From an uncultured bacterium (GTDB lineage Bacteria > Bacillota > Clostridia > TANB77 > CAG-508): DNA of 64,000 nucleotides. The position numbers were made by a program, and so were the translations under genes. The notes under the pieces were generated by a model that was given only the letters and a program-made list of their open reading frames with translations, did not search any database and was not told the DNA's origin. Below, one piece after another: positions 45,761-55,607 of this stretch (positions are counted from its first letter, which is position 1; every line of letters starts with the position of its first letter). The stretch is from positions 62,001 to 126,000 of the forward strand of contig CAJMLO010000001.1 in the NCBI GenBank assembly GCA_905214245.1, read 5' to 3'.

Positions 45761-47707
45761 TTAAACTTCCATAATAATTGGTAGTATCATAGGGTTACGT
45801 TTTGTTCTTTGGAATATATAGTCTCTTAAATTATCTTTTAATGTAGATTTTATTGTAGACCAATCACGTATTCCATTTTCTTCAAACATTCTTACTTCGT
45901 CCCTTATTACTCTTTTTACATCTTCCATAAGGTTTTCAGATTCTCTAACATATACAAATCCTCTCGAAACTACATCTGGACCTGAAACAATTTCTCCTGT
46001 TGAAGAATCCATTGTCATAACTATTACAATAAGTCCGTCTTGTGATAAGTGTTGTCTGTCACGAAGTACTATGTTTCCAACATCTCCAACTCCCAAACCA
46101 TCAACAAGTATTCTTCCTGATGGAACAGAAGTTGTAATTTTTGCCTCTTTTTTATTAAGCTCTAATACTCTACCATTATTAAGTAAGAATATATTCTCTG
46201 GTGGTATTCCCATTTTCTTTGCTGTTTCAGCATGTGCTCTTAGTTGTCTATATTCACCATGTACTGGAATAAAGTATTTTGGTCTTGCTAAAGCTAAAAT
46301 CAATTTTTGTTCTTCTTGGCATGCGTGACCTGAAACGTGTATATCTTCTAGTGCACTATATACAACCTCTGCACCAATTTCCATTAAGTCGTTTATAACA
46401 TTTGATACAAGTTTTTCGTTTCCTGGTATTGGTGTTGCAGAAATAATTACCATATCATTTGGTGTAATTACAACTTTTTTGTGTTCACCTGCTGCCATTC
46501 TTGTTAATGCAGACATTGTCTCTCCTTGACTTCCTGTTGTAATTATAACTAATTGATCATCTTCATAATTTTTTATCATGTCAATGTCGATAAATAAATT
46601 TTCAGGAGATTCTATATATCCTAGTTCTCTTGCTGTTTCAATCATATTTATCATACTTCTACCACATACAGCAATTTTTCTACCATATTTTACAGCTGAA
46701 TTTACTATTTGTTGCACTCTATGCACATTTGATGCAAATGTTGCAACAACTATTCTTTTTGAATTATTTTGGAACAATCTATCAAAAACTTCTCCAACTG
46801 AACTTTCTGACATTGTAAATCCTTTTCTTTCAGCATTTGTACTATCAGAAAGAAGTGCTAAAATTCCTTTATTTCCAAGTTCTGCTATTCTTCCTAAATC
46901 CATTAGTTGATTATCAATTGGTGTATAATCTACTTTAAAGTCACCTGTATGAAGCACAGTTCCTGCTGGTGTTGTAATAGCAAGCATTACAGAATCTGGA
47001 ATACTATGGCTACTTCTTATAAATTCTACTTTTATGTTTCCAAAATTAACAGTTTGACCTTGTTCAACTGTTACAAGTTTTGTACTTGCTAAAAGCTTAT
47101 GTTCTTCAAGTTTATTTTTTATTAATCCCACTGTCAATTTAGTAGCATAAATAGGAACATTAATTTGTCTTAGTAAATATGGTATTGAACCAATATGATC
47201 TTCATGGCCATGTGTTATTACAAGTCCTTTTATTTTTTCCTTGTTTTTTTCAAGATACGTAATATCTGGAATAACTAAGTCTACTCCAAGCATATCATCT
47301 TCTGGAAATTCTAGTCCACAGTCTACTAAAACAATTTCATTTCCATATTCAAAAACTGTTATGTTTTTTCCAATTTCATCTAATCCACCAAGTGGTATGA
47401 TTTTTAAATTTTCTTTCTTAAATTCAAATTTGGGAGTGTTTGGTTTTCTTGGCATTCTTCTTCTCTCTTCTAAAGAAATATTACCTTTTATCATACCTTT
47501 CTCCATTTTTTCTGAAAGTTTTGCATCTTTTTCAAAACTTTCAGAAGATTTTTTTGTACTTCTTCTTTTTCTTGTTTCAGTGTTTTGTGTTTTTGTGTTA
47601 TTTTCTATTTTTGTATTTTTTCTTCTTGGCATTCTTTGTGCCTTTTGTTCTTTTTTCGGTATGTTTTTTTCTATTGTCTCTTTCATACCTGATGTTTCCT
47701 CTTTCAT
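45761..47707 (-). CDS. rnj: ribonuclease J
   Basis: The 648-residue enzyme has a basic, Thr/Lys/Arg-rich N-terminal extension of about 100 residues, then the metallo-beta-lactamase fold (LKIIPLGGLDEIGKN, zinc motif HGHEDHIG), the beta-CASP domain and a C-terminal domain. RNase J degrades and processes mRNA with 5' exonuclease and endonuclease activity. The extension is longer than in Bacillus RNase J1 and may bind RNA or partners. The start follows AAAGGAATG. Confidence 0.94.
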   Translation of the reverse strand: MKEETSGMKETIEKNIPKKEQKAQRMPRRKNTKIENNTKTQNTETRKRRSTKKSSESFEKDAKLSEKMEKGMIKGNISLEERRRMPRKPNTPKFEFKKENLKIIPLGGLDEIGKNITVFEYGNEIVLVDCGLEFPEDDMLGVDLVIPDITYLEKNKEKIKGLVITHGHEDHIGSIPYLLRQINVPIYATKLTVGLIKNKLEEHKLLASTKLVTVEQGQTVNFGNIKVEFIRSSHSIPDSVMLAITTPAGTVLHTGDFKVDYTPIDNQLMDLGRIAELGNKGILALLSDSTNAERKGFTMSESSVGEVFDRLFQNNSKRIVVATFASNVHRVQQIVNSAVKYGRKIAVCGRSMINMIETARELGYIESPENLFIDIDMIKNYEDDQLVIITTGSQGETMSALTRMAAGEHKKVVITPNDMVIISATPIPGNEKLVSNVINDLMEIGAEVVYSALEDIHVSGHACQEEQKLILALARPKYFIPVHGEYRQLRAHAETAKKMGIPPENIFLLNNGRVLELNKKEAKITTSVPSGRILVDGLGVGDVGNIVLRDRQHLSQDGLIVIVMTMDSSTGEIVSGPDVVSRGFVYVRESENLMEDVKRVIRDEVRMFEENGIRDWSTIKSTLKDNLRDYIFQRTKRNPMILPIIMEV

Positions 47708-47778
47708 TATATCATTCCTTTCTTTTTGTAATTATTTATATATGTTTCAAAGGAAAATTTTACCTTTTCAAAATCGAA

Positions 47779-47984
47779 AAAAAGTAGTTTATCATAAACT
47801 ACTTTTTTAGGTTATATATCTTAAAATACTATATAATGTTTTTAATTTTTCCGCACAAAATAAACATTGTTATCATATTAACAACTAATCAAAAATTTCT
47901 ATTAAAAATATATAATCCGCTCTTCGTTTACAATTTAATTTTATCACATATAAATCTCATCTTTACCTATTTTGGTAACATCTG
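47779..47984 (-). ncRNA. probable small RNA between pilC and RNase J genes
   Basis: A near-ideal promoter (47991-48019) points into about 205 bases with no substantial reading frame, ending in a perfect hairpin AAAAAAGTAGTTTA/TAAACTACTTTTTT (about 47779-47810) with a T tail. The transcript can form a hairpin TTACC-AAAATA-GGTAA near its 5' end and a second around GTTGTTA/TGATAAC. A 10-codon frame exists (ATGAGATTTATATGTGAT...) but is too short to support. The terminator also serves the pilus operon. The stretch 47708-48040 otherwise holds only the RNase J leader. Confidence 0.55.
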
Positions 47985-47990
47985 TTATAG

Positions 47991-48019
47991 ATTATACTAT
48001 TTTTTTTATAATTTGTCAA
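47991..48019 (-). promoter_or_regulatory. consensus promoter for the small RNA
   Basis: On the minus strand TTGACA (48014-48019), 17-base spacer, TATAAT (47991-47996). Confidence 0.8.
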
Positions 48020-48040
48020 CTTAGTTGTTTTATGTTAATT

Positions 48041-49405
48041 TTATTTGAATTCTGGTGGTAAGTCAACTGAGTCGAATAACCAATCACCCATATATAGTTG
48101 TATACATGGTACAATGATTACAATTACAAGGAATATTAATGCTGCACCAACAATTGCATATACAATTTGTGGTAACACGCTCATTACTTTTTGCATCTTG
48201 TTATTTATGTCTATTTCCATATACTCAACTAATTTTTCCATCATTCCTGATAAATCTGTTTGCATACCTATTTTCAACATCTCTGTTTCCATTGATGATG
48301 AAAGACCAGATTTTTCAAATGGTTCAATCCATGAACCACCAATTAATATGTTGTTAATTGCTGTTTCAATAATAGAAAGCATAACATAATTTTTTACTAC
48401 CGATTTACTAACTTCCAATGCTTCTTGAATTCTCATTCCATTTTCTAGGTTTAAAAGCATTGCTTTCATTAGTCTTTCAAAATCCATTGCATATATTAAG
48501 CTTCCAAATACAGGCATTTTATATTTAAAATAATGAAAGTTATATCTTCCCTTTGGAGTATTTATATATGCAATTATAACTGCTACTATTGCCCCAATTA
48601 TTGCAGTTGGAATTGGCCAATACTGTGCAATTTTATTACAAAAATCAACAAACCAAAGTGTTATTGCTGGAAGCTGAGTTGTTGCGCCCGCTGCTGCAAA
48701 TGATTCTTGTATTAATGGTATGATATAGGCTACACCAAAGATTAATAATCCAACCAAAAGCACTAATTGAATTGCATTTGGTACAATAATTTTTCTAAGT
48801 TTTGCACTGGTATCTGTAGATGATTCCATATATTTTACAGCTTGCTCTAGGGATTGTGTTAGGTTTCCTGAAAGTTCTCCAACTTTTATCATATTTGTAT
48901 AGATATATGGGAATACATTAGAATAATATTCCATTGTAGTGTACATATATTCACCTGATTCAACACCTGCAAGTATATCTTCAAGCACACCTCTTAAAGA
49001 CATGTTTTCTGTACTTTCTATTATAGTACTTAATGCGTGAATATTGTTGAAGTTAGCTTTTTTTAGCAAGTAAAAGTTCTGTGTAAAAATTATTATATCT
49101 CTTGGAGTTATTTTTTCTTCTCTTGATAAGGCAAGATTAATTCTTTCTTTTAATTTTGGCTTTGTACTAATTCTTCCCTGCAAGATGTTAGCTGAATCCG
49201 CCTGTTTCATGATGTCATCAATATCCATCATGTTTCTTTTATTTGCCTTTTTCCTTTTACTATTATATCCGACTTGTGTAATACTAATTGGTAACAAATT
49301 ATTATTTTTTAACTTTTTTATTAGAGTATTTCTATTTACATCTTCCACTCTATTACGAACAATTTGTCCCTTTTCAGTTACAGCCCTATATATATACTCT
49401 GGCAT
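48041..49405 (-). CDS. pilC: type IV pilus inner-membrane platform protein PilC
   Basis: The 454-residue protein has two GspF domains, each ending in membrane segments (about 215-240, 265-290 and 415-440), and a charged cytoplasmic N-terminus (PEYIYRAVTEKGQ). It is the platform on which PilB and PilT act. It is the last gene of the pilus operon and is followed by a terminator beyond the small RNA region. The start follows AAAGGAGAAG. Confidence 0.94.
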   Translation of the reverse strand: MPEYIYRAVTEKGQIVRNRVEDVNRNTLIKKLKNNNLLPISITQVGYNSKRKKANKRNMMDIDDIMKQADSANILQGRISTKPKLKERINLALSREEKITPRDIIIFTQNFYLLKKANFNNIHALSTIIESTENMSLRGVLEDILAGVESGEYMYTTMEYYSNVFPYIYTNMIKVGELSGNLTQSLEQAVKYMESSTDTSAKLRKIIVPNAIQLVLLVGLLIFGVAYIIPLIQESFAAAGATTQLPAITLWFVDFCNKIAQYWPIPTAIIGAIVAVIIAYINTPKGRYNFHYFKYKMPVFGSLIYAMDFERLMKAMLLNLENGMRIQEALEVSKSVVKNYVMLSIIETAINNILIGGSWIEPFEKSGLSSSMETEMLKIGMQTDLSGMMEKLVEYMEIDINNKMQKVMSVLPQIVYAIVGAALIFLVIVIIVPCIQLYMGDWLFDSVDLPPEFK

Positions 49406-49433
49406 TTTCTTCTCCTTTCATTATTTATATCTT

Positions 49434-50552
49434 TTATTGTTCTATTCTGTTTTGTCTTTCTTTTTTTATTTTTAATTGCATAATTGTTCTGTTTAAAATT
49501 TCAATATTTTTCTCTTCTATTTGTGCTTTAGCTTGCTCTAATGTTATTACATCATCAACAAACAATTCTGCAATTGAATTTATAAGTCCTATACTTCCTT
49601 TTTCACTATTACTTTGTATAGCATCTTCTATTTCAGAAACACTTATTTTTTCTTTTCTTATTATACCCGAAATAATGTTATCTACAACCATAACTTCAGG
49701 AACTAAAACTAATTTTCCTTTTCTAGATTTTAACAATCTTTGTGAAATAACAAGTTTTAGTAATGAAGAAATCATGTATTTAACAGTTTGTTGATCTCTT
49801 ATTTCATAGAAGTTTACCATTCTGTCTATTGTTTCAGCACATGATTTTGTATGCAATGTTCCAATTACCAAGTGTCCAGATTCTGCTGTTTCTATTGCTG
49901 CTTCCATTGTTTCTTTATCTCTTATCTCACCGATAACAAGAATATCACAGTCCTCTCTTAAAGAGTTCTTTACACCATCACTAAATGTTAAACAATCACG
50001 TCCAAGTCCAATTTCTTTTTGTACAATTACAGATTTTTTTGATTTATGTTTAAACTCAACTGGGTTTTCCAATGTTAAAATCTTTTTATTTTGAGTTTCA
50101 TTTATTTCATTAATCAAAGCATTTAGAGTTGTTGTTTTACCAGAGTTTGTTTTACCAGTTACAAGTATAAGTCCTTGTGGTTGGTATGTCATTCTTCTTA
50201 CTATGTCTGGTACTCCTAGGTCTTCGTATTTTGGAAGTTGATTTTTTATAAGTCTTAAAGTAAATATTGGAATTTCATCAGAGTATGATATATTTACTCT
50301 TAAACGTATATCTTCAAATTCGTAAGAACAGTCTAATTTTCTTGTTTCCTTAAATACTTTATCTTTATACAAATTTCCACGAACAAAGTAATCATATGCA
50401 TCATTCATATCATCTGGTGTTAGTTCTTCCATTTCTTCAATATGCACAAGTTCTCTCATTATTCTTAGTATTGGTTTCATTCCACATATTAAATGCACAT
50501 CAGATGCATCTTTTTCTTTGGCTATAGTTAATATTGAATCAATATCTATCAT
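49434..50552 (-). CDS. pilT: pilus retraction ATPase PilT
   Basis: The 372-residue ATPase has Walker A GKTNSGKTTT, the Asp box (LREDCDILVIGEIRD), the His box (GHLVIGTLHTKS) and Walker B features of the PilT branch. It lacks the tetracysteine of PilB. It depolymerises pili and drives twitching. The start follows GAGGAGG. Confidence 0.94.
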   Translation of the reverse strand: MIDIDSILTIAKEKDASDVHLICGMKPILRIMRELVHIEEMEELTPDDMNDAYDYFVRGNLYKDKVFKETRKLDCSYEFEDIRLRVNISYSDEIPIFTLRLIKNQLPKYEDLGVPDIVRRMTYQPQGLILVTGKTNSGKTTTLNALINEINETQNKKILTLENPVEFKHKSKKSVIVQKEIGLGRDCLTFSDGVKNSLREDCDILVIGEIRDKETMEAAIETAESGHLVIGTLHTKSCAETIDRMVNFYEIRDQQTVKYMISSLLKLVISQRLLKSRKGKLVLVPEVMVVDNIISGIIRKEKISVSEIEDAIQSNSEKGSIGLINSIAELFVDDVITLEQAKAQIEEKNIEILNRTIMQLKIKKERQNRIEQ

Positions 50553-50578
50553 TTGTTTTCCTCCTCTATTTTTATTTA

Positions 50579-52204
50579 TTAATAAAGCGCTAATTTATTA
50601 TTTAATTCATCCAAGTTTGTTATCCCATTTAGAACTTTATTTAATCCGTCTATAACAAGTGGTAAATATCCTTCTTCCACAGCTGCTTCTTTTATTTCAA
50701 GCACAGATGCATTATTTGAAATTAGTGTTCTAATTTTATCATTTAAAATTAATACTTCAAAAATACCAATTCTATCATAGTACCCACTATTATGGCATTT
50801 TTTACATCCTACAGCATCATATGTTTTTTTACCTTCAAAATCAAAAGTAACTCCTGATTTTTCGCCTATTTCTCTGATTATTTCTTTTTCCTCTACTGTA
50901 AAATCTCTTTCTTTTCTACAATTTGGGCAAAGTTTTCTTACAAGTCTTTGAGATACTGATGTTGCTAAAGTACTTGCAATATCATAATTTGAAATACCCA
51001 TTTTTCTTAATCTTGTAACAACCTCTATACTGTTGATTGTATGGATTGTAGAAAGAACATAATGTCCAGTTTGTCCAGCTTGCATTGCAATTTCTGCTGT
51101 TTCCTTATCTCTTATTTCTCCAACAAGAATAATATCTGGATCTTGTCTAAGAACTGTTCTTAATGCTCCAGCGAATGTTGTTTTATTATCTATTTCTATT
51201 TGGTTTAATCCATCGATACGAATTTCAACTGGGTCTTCAATTGTTGTAATATTTATTTCTGGTCTATTTAAATAATCTATAATACTGTATAATGTTGTTG
51301 TTTTACCTTCTCCAGTTGGAGCTGCGATAACAGTAATACTATTTTTCTTGTTAAATGCGTCTTTTAATAGTTTTTCATCTCTTGGAAATCCAAGTGCAAA
51401 TATTTCTTTTACATCTTCGTTTTTCTTTAATAATCTTAAAACAAATTTTTCTCCATAAATATTCTTTTGTGAAGAAACACGAATATTGTAATCAGGATAC
51501 ATTATAATTCTACCATCTTGTGATTCTTGTTTTTCCTGATGCATATTAGATATAGCTTTTAATCTTCCTATTATTTGACTTTGCTTTTCATTGTCTACAA
51601 CAGTGGCTGTTATTAATTGTCCATCTATTCTATATCTAATTCTAAGAGATTTTTGAAGTGGCTCTATATGAATATCGCTCGCTCTTTTCTCCATGGCAGA
51701 TTTTATAACACTATCTATAAAGCCTGATACATCTGCATTTACATCAATGCTTTCAGAATTGCCTTCTAGTGAAGATAAAATTTCCTCTATATTTGTTTCG
51801 AAAGTTATATATTTATCCATAATAAGACCTTTATTAAGTAGTAAAAGTCTTATAGTTTCTACAGTTTTTCTATTTGAAGTATCAGCAAAACAAACCTTTA
51901 TCTTTCCTCCGCCTACTTCAAAAGGTATAGCTTTAGATGCTTTTGCTAAATCCATAGAAATATAGTCTAACATATTAACCTTTATATCAGCTTCACGAAG
52001 GTAAATTGCTTTTTCTTCAAGTATTTCTCCCATTGCATCTATAAGCACATATGGATCACATACTTTTAGAATATTTAATATATCGCCAATTTTCTTTCCT
52101 GGTTGTGTTTTTTGATAATCTAAAGCTCTTGCAATGTCTTCTTCTGTTACAATTCCTCTTTTTACAAGTTCAATTCCAAGTGGTTGTCTTTTTTTATCGC
52201 TCAT
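50579..52204 (-). CDS. pilB: pilus assembly ATPase PilB
   Basis: The ATG at 52204 follows AAGGAG and gives 541 residues. An N-terminal GspE-type domain (about 1-140) precedes the ATPase with Walker A APTGEGKTTT, DPDIILVGEIRD, GHYVLSTIHT, and the zinc tetracysteine CPNC...CKKC. It powers pilus extension. It lies between the minor pilin and pilT genes. Confidence 0.95.
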   Translation of the reverse strand: MSDKKRQPLGIELVKRGIVTEEDIARALDYQKTQPGKKIGDILNILKVCDPYVLIDAMGEILEEKAIYLREADIKVNMLDYISMDLAKASKAIPFEVGGGKIKVCFADTSNRKTVETIRLLLLNKGLIMDKYITFETNIEEILSSLEGNSESIDVNADVSGFIDSVIKSAMEKRASDIHIEPLQKSLRIRYRIDGQLITATVVDNEKQSQIIGRLKAISNMHQEKQESQDGRIIMYPDYNIRVSSQKNIYGEKFVLRLLKKNEDVKEIFALGFPRDEKLLKDAFNKKNSITVIAAPTGEGKTTTLYSIIDYLNRPEINITTIEDPVEIRIDGLNQIEIDNKTTFAGALRTVLRQDPDIILVGEIRDKETAEIAMQAGQTGHYVLSTIHTINSIEVVTRLRKMGISNYDIASTLATSVSQRLVRKLCPNCRKERDFTVEEKEIIREIGEKSGVTFDFEGKKTYDAVGCKKCHNSGYYDRIGIFEVLILNDKIRTLISNNASVLEIKEAAVEEGYLPLVIDGLNKVLNGITNLDELNNKLALY

Positions 52205-52291
52205 AGTATTTCTCCTTTCTTTTGTTAACCATAATATCATTATACTATATTACATCTTTTTTAAATAGTATTTTCTTCATTTTACATATAA

Positions 52292-52729
52292 TTACCAGTA
52301 TTTAAGTACAAAGTCTACACTTCTTTGAATATTCGATTTACCATTTCCAAGTGTAACATCAACTCGTACTATTTTCTTAGTAAATCCATTTTTAGTATAG
52401 TCTGATACATTAAATTTCATTGCCTGAACATTTTTAGCAACTTCTGTACCATTTCTATATATTTTTTTGTTTTTGTACTCATACTTAGTTCCATCATCAA
52501 ATTCAATACTTGTATCAGTATTTGATTTTGTTGTTGAATTTTTCTTAACATCTGCTACAAAAAACATCGAAAACTTATTAAATTCTGTAACATATTTTGG
52601 AGCACTTTCAACTTTAGCAACATTTTTGTAAAAATGTGCTGATATTGCAGTAACCATACTAAGAATTATCATAAAAACACTTATATATGCTACTAATGCA
52701 GTTAAAGTTACACCTTTTTCAGTTTTCAT
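52292..52729 (-). CDS. minor pilin-like protein
   Basis: 145 residues beginning with a prepilin-like leader MKTEKG-VTLTALVAYISVFMIILSMV, where the cleavage is after Gly6. A soluble C-terminal domain follows (SIEFDDGTKYEYKNKKIYRNG). It lacks Glu at +5, like the other pilins of this operon. It is likely a minor or initiating pilin. It lies between PilB and another minor pilin. Confidence 0.8.
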   Translation of the reverse strand: MKTEKGVTLTALVAYISVFMIILSMVTAISAHFYKNVAKVESAPKYVTEFNKFSMFFVADVKKNSTTKSNTDTSIEFDDGTKYEYKNKKIYRNGTEVAKNVQAMKFNVSDYTKNGFTKKIVRVDVTLGNGKSNIQRSVDFVLKYW

Positions 52730-52748
52730 ATCTTTATCCTTCCCAAAA

Positions 52749-53156
52749 TTAAAGCTCTTTTACCTTAATTTTATTTACAACCAAGCTTTCAGTATTATTA
52801 TCGAGTTTATATGTTATTGTAAGTTTAAAGTTTTTTATTAAATCTTCCTTATTTGTACCCTCATTATAATTCGTAACTTCTATTTTTAAGTCATAACTAT
52901 TAGAAATTGAAAATATATCTCTATAGTGACTTTCCATTCCATTTACAACTTCATCATAGGTTATTTTATCAATATCTTCTAATATTTCAATTGCATAAAA
53001 ATTAGCCTGTCCTGCTATTTTAGTTTGCAGCTCTGTTCTAAATGCTGTATACATAAGTGTACCTATTAAGCTTGCAAACATTGTAAATATAATTATAGCT
53101 GCTGCTAAATCTGTCATAGTAAATCCAGATTCAGATTTCACATTTATATCTTTCAT
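52749..53156 (-). CDS. minor pilin-like protein
   Basis: 135 residues with leader MKDINVKSESG-FTMTDLAAAIIIFTMFASLIG, then a soluble domain. Asp at +5 (FTMTD) replaces the usual Glu. Probably a pilus-tip or priming pilin, cotranscribed with its neighbours. Confidence 0.82.
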   Translation of the reverse strand: MKDINVKSESGFTMTDLAAAIIIFTMFASLIGTLMYTAFRTELQTKIAGQANFYAIEILEDIDKITYDEVVNGMESHYRDIFSISNSYDLKIEVTNYNEGTNKEDLIKNFKLTITYKLDNNTESLVVNKIKVKEL

Positions 53157-53174
53157 TCTATACCTCTTTTCCTA

Positions 53175-53999
53175 TTAATTGTAAAAAATAAATATATTAC
53201 TTACAATTAATGTAATTATGTTAGCAGTACATAGATCAAATCCAATTGGTAATTTTGTATATTCTTTTACTTCTGTTTTTACGCATTTGCTTTTTTTAGC
53301 AAGTATGTTTTTAATTATTAATTGTAATGAAATTGCGATTAATGTAATTATAACACTGAAAATGCATACAAATTCATATGTAAAACTTAGCATAAATGTT
53401 AGTAATAAAAGTATGTCTATTGTATAATTTCCTTTTGCGTTTTTTCTTAGAATAAATGTATTTATTATTGTTAAAATTCCAAATACAATTAAATATATAA
53501 CATATCTATATACATTAGTATTAATTTCTACTATATATAGATAAATCATATAAATAGTAACACAAATAAAGCCAAACAAAAGTACTGGCTTTTCAATTTT
53601 TACATTTTCTTTATCTATTCCAGCTATTATAAATAATGTAGCAATGTATAATAATCCTGTAATAAAATATGCAATTAATTGTTTATCTAAAAATATAATA
53701 TCAAATATACTTAGTTTTACTGAAATTGCAAATAAAACAAATACAATACCTGACATTACTTCAAGCATAAGATATCTTGGTCTAATCTTTTGACCACAAT
53801 ATCTGCATTTGCCTCCTAAAAAGACATAACTTAAAATTGGAATCATATCCCAAAAAGAAAGTTTATGATTACACTTTGGACAATATGAACGTGTATGTGT
53901 TATATCTTGTCTAAGTGGAATTCTATAAACAGCAAGCGTAAAAAAACTACCAAAAACAGTTCCGATACAAAAAATTAGTAAATATAATATATAGTCCAT
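53175..53999 (-). CDS. pilD: prepilin peptidase PilD
   Basis: The 274-residue A24 aspartyl peptidase has the N-terminal methyltransferase-type zinc Cys pairs (CPKC and CRYC, about 40-70) and multiple membrane segments. The first catalytic Asp is probably in AGIDKEN. The second GxGD motif is not clear; NYTIDILLLL is the best candidate, which makes the active site divergent. It processes the prepilins of this operon. Confidence 0.9.
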   Translation of the reverse strand: MDYILYLLIFCIGTVFGSFFTLAVYRIPLRQDITHTRSYCPKCNHKLSFWDMIPILSYVFLGGKCRYCGQKIRPRYLMLEVMSGIVFVLFAISVKLSIFDIIFLDKQLIAYFITGLLYIATLFIIAGIDKENVKIEKPVLLFGFICVTIYMIYLYIVEINTNVYRYVIYLIVFGILTIINTFILRKNAKGNYTIDILLLLTFMLSFTYEFVCIFSVIITLIAISLQLIIKNILAKKSKCVKTEVKEYTKLPIGFDLCTANIITLIVSNIFIFYN

Positions 54000-54027
54000 A
54001 TTTCCTCCATTATATAATTTAATAAAA

Positions 54028-54077
54028 GAGGTTACCTAAATATAATTATCATAAAATGATACCATATAGATAACCTC
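54028..54077 (-). terminator. hairpin between major pilin and pilD
   Basis: GAGGTTACCTA (54028-54038) pairs with TAGATAACCTC (54067-54077) with one mismatch. It may attenuate transcription or stabilise the pilin mRNA so that pilin is made in excess. Confidence 0.5.
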
Positions 54078-54127
54078 ATATTTAGTTTAAATTAATTTTA
54101 AACCGTTTAAAATAATTTTAATTGACT

Positions 54128-54358
54128 TTATTTTGTTGTTTTAGCTTCATTTAAATATCCATCAATATATGTTACTGTGTTAGCTGTGAATTTGTTGAAT
54201 TCATCGCCTTGTCCTTCATAGTATGTTTTAGCATCTTGTGCTTTACCAATTATTCCTCCGTTGATAGCAACTGAGATACTAATTGTAGCAAGAATAATTA
54301 AAACTACTATTGTAACAACTAAAGCTACTAAAGTAATACCTTTTTGATTCTTTAACAT
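54128..54358 (-). CDS. major type IV pilin
   Basis: A short 76-residue pilin with leader MLKNQKG-ITLVALVVTIVVLIILATISISVAI and a small helical C-terminus ending EAKTTK. Cleavage after Gly7 gives a mature pilin of about 69 residues. The position in front of a hairpin and a strong AAGGAGG suggests it is the abundant subunit. Confidence 0.88.
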   Translation of the reverse strand: MLKNQKGITLVALVVTIVVLIILATISISVAINGGIIGKAQDAKTYYEGQGDEFNKFTANTVTYIDGYLNEAKTTK

Positions 54359-54416
54359 AAAAAATTCCTCCTTTTAAATATTTTGTATATATTTAAGTTA
54401 ATAAATATAACCTATG

Positions 54417-54854
54417 TTATTTGATACCTGTATCATTGAAGAATGTTCCTGTTGAATTTGGATCTGATTTTCCAGAGTTAGAGGTATCTTTGTTTTGATT
54501 GTTTCCATTATCACCATTTGATGTATTTCCATTATTATTTTTGTTTCCATTTGTGCTTGAAGTATTTTCTACAGAAAGTGAAAATGGATCTTTCTTTCCA
54601 GGTTTATAACTAGATGATTGTTTGTATATATTCAAATCTGCATCTGTTATTTCATATGATATTTCTGTCTTTTCGAGTTCAGTAATTGTTTCATTTATTT
54701 CTTCTTTTACTTCATTTGGAGTTATATATGCCTCTTTGGCTGGTATCATTTTGTTTGTTGGAATATAATCATAAAATAATAATCCAAAAATCAATACAAT
54801 TGCTATACAAAGTAATAACATAATTAGTATTTCTTTTATAACTGATTTTACCAT
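54417..54854 (-). CDS. PilP-like pilus lipoprotein-equivalent
   Basis: ATG 54854 follows GGAGGAAAAA and gives 145 residues: one membrane segment (about 10-30), a helical region, the motif KKDPFS, and a Ser/Asn/Gly low-complexity tail. PilP proteins carry a DPF motif in the same place after PilM, PilN and PilO, so this is probably the PilP equivalent. It lacks an outer-membrane lipidation signal, as expected in a monoderm. The identity is inferred from the motif and gene order. Confidence 0.6.
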   Translation of the reverse strand: MVKSVIKEILIMLLLCIAIVLIFGLLFYDYIPTNKMIPAKEAYITPNEVKEEINETITELEKTEISYEITDADLNIYKQSSSYKPGKKDPFSLSVENTSSTNGNKNNNGNTSNGDNGNNQNKDTSNSGKSDPNSTGTFFNDTGIK

Positions 54855-54869
54855 TTTTTCCTCCATTCT

Positions 54870-55607
54870 TTATTGTTGTGTATTTTCAGTTGGTGCCAAA
54901 GTATTATCAACAGCACCTGTTAATTGATTTAATTTGCTTGTATCTTCTGTTGTTGTATTATTTGAAGCTTCGTTTGTTGTATCTGTCTCTTGAGTTGTTG
55001 TTTTTGTAGAAGAAGATTCTGTTGTATTTTCTGTTTTAATTCTTATTCCTCTAACATTAAATGTTGCTGTTAGCAATTCTCCTTCTTGTACTAAATTAAA
55101 ATTTTCTATTTTAAAATTTAATTTATCATCATTCTCAAGTGAAGATACAAAATCCATAATTCCTACATAATAACCTTTTGCAGTAATTGTAAGATTTTTT
55201 ACATTTGCTTCTCCTGCATCTCCAGTTTTAACATCAATTGTAAGGTTTACACCTTTTGATGTAGCATGATTTCCTATTCTTGTCCACAAATATTCAATAT
55301 AATATGTTTCTTCTGTATTTGCCTTTGTTATTTCTTTATCAGAACTTAATTTTGCGGCTTTAAAATATTCTTCTTTTTTGCTTAGTAAGTCAGTTACTGA
55401 TGATGAAAGTTCTTCTTTTTTTGATGGATAATCAATTTTTAACAAAGACTGTGCTTTTTGTATTTCACCATCTAATTGATTATTTGCATCAACAATTTCT
55501 TTTGCACTTAGAACTTTAAGTTCTCCAACAGTTAATCCTTTCACTATTGTGAAATATGCCAATACAACAAGCAATACAATCAAAATTGATATTAATACTT
55601 TTTTCAT
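54870..55607 (-). CDS. pilO: pilus alignment protein PilO
   Basis: The 245-residue protein has an N-terminal membrane segment (about 5-22), a coiled coil (about 35-95), a ferredoxin-like domain (YVGIMDFVSSLENDDKLNFKIENFN) and a Thr/Ser-rich tail. This is PilO architecture. Its ATG overlaps the stop of the PilM-PilN gene by four bases (ATGA), so they are coupled. Confidence 0.82.
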   Translation of the reverse strand: MKKVLISILIVLLVVLAYFTIVKGLTVGELKVLSAKEIVDANNQLDGEIQKAQSLLKIDYPSKKEELSSSVTDLLSKKEEYFKAAKLSSDKEITKANTEETYYIEYLWTRIGNHATSKGVNLTIDVKTGDAGEANVKNLTITAKGYYVGIMDFVSSLENDDKLNFKIENFNLVQEGELLTATFNVRGIRIKTENTTESSSTKTTTQETDTTNEASNNTTTEDTSKLNQLTGAVDNTLAPTENTQQ

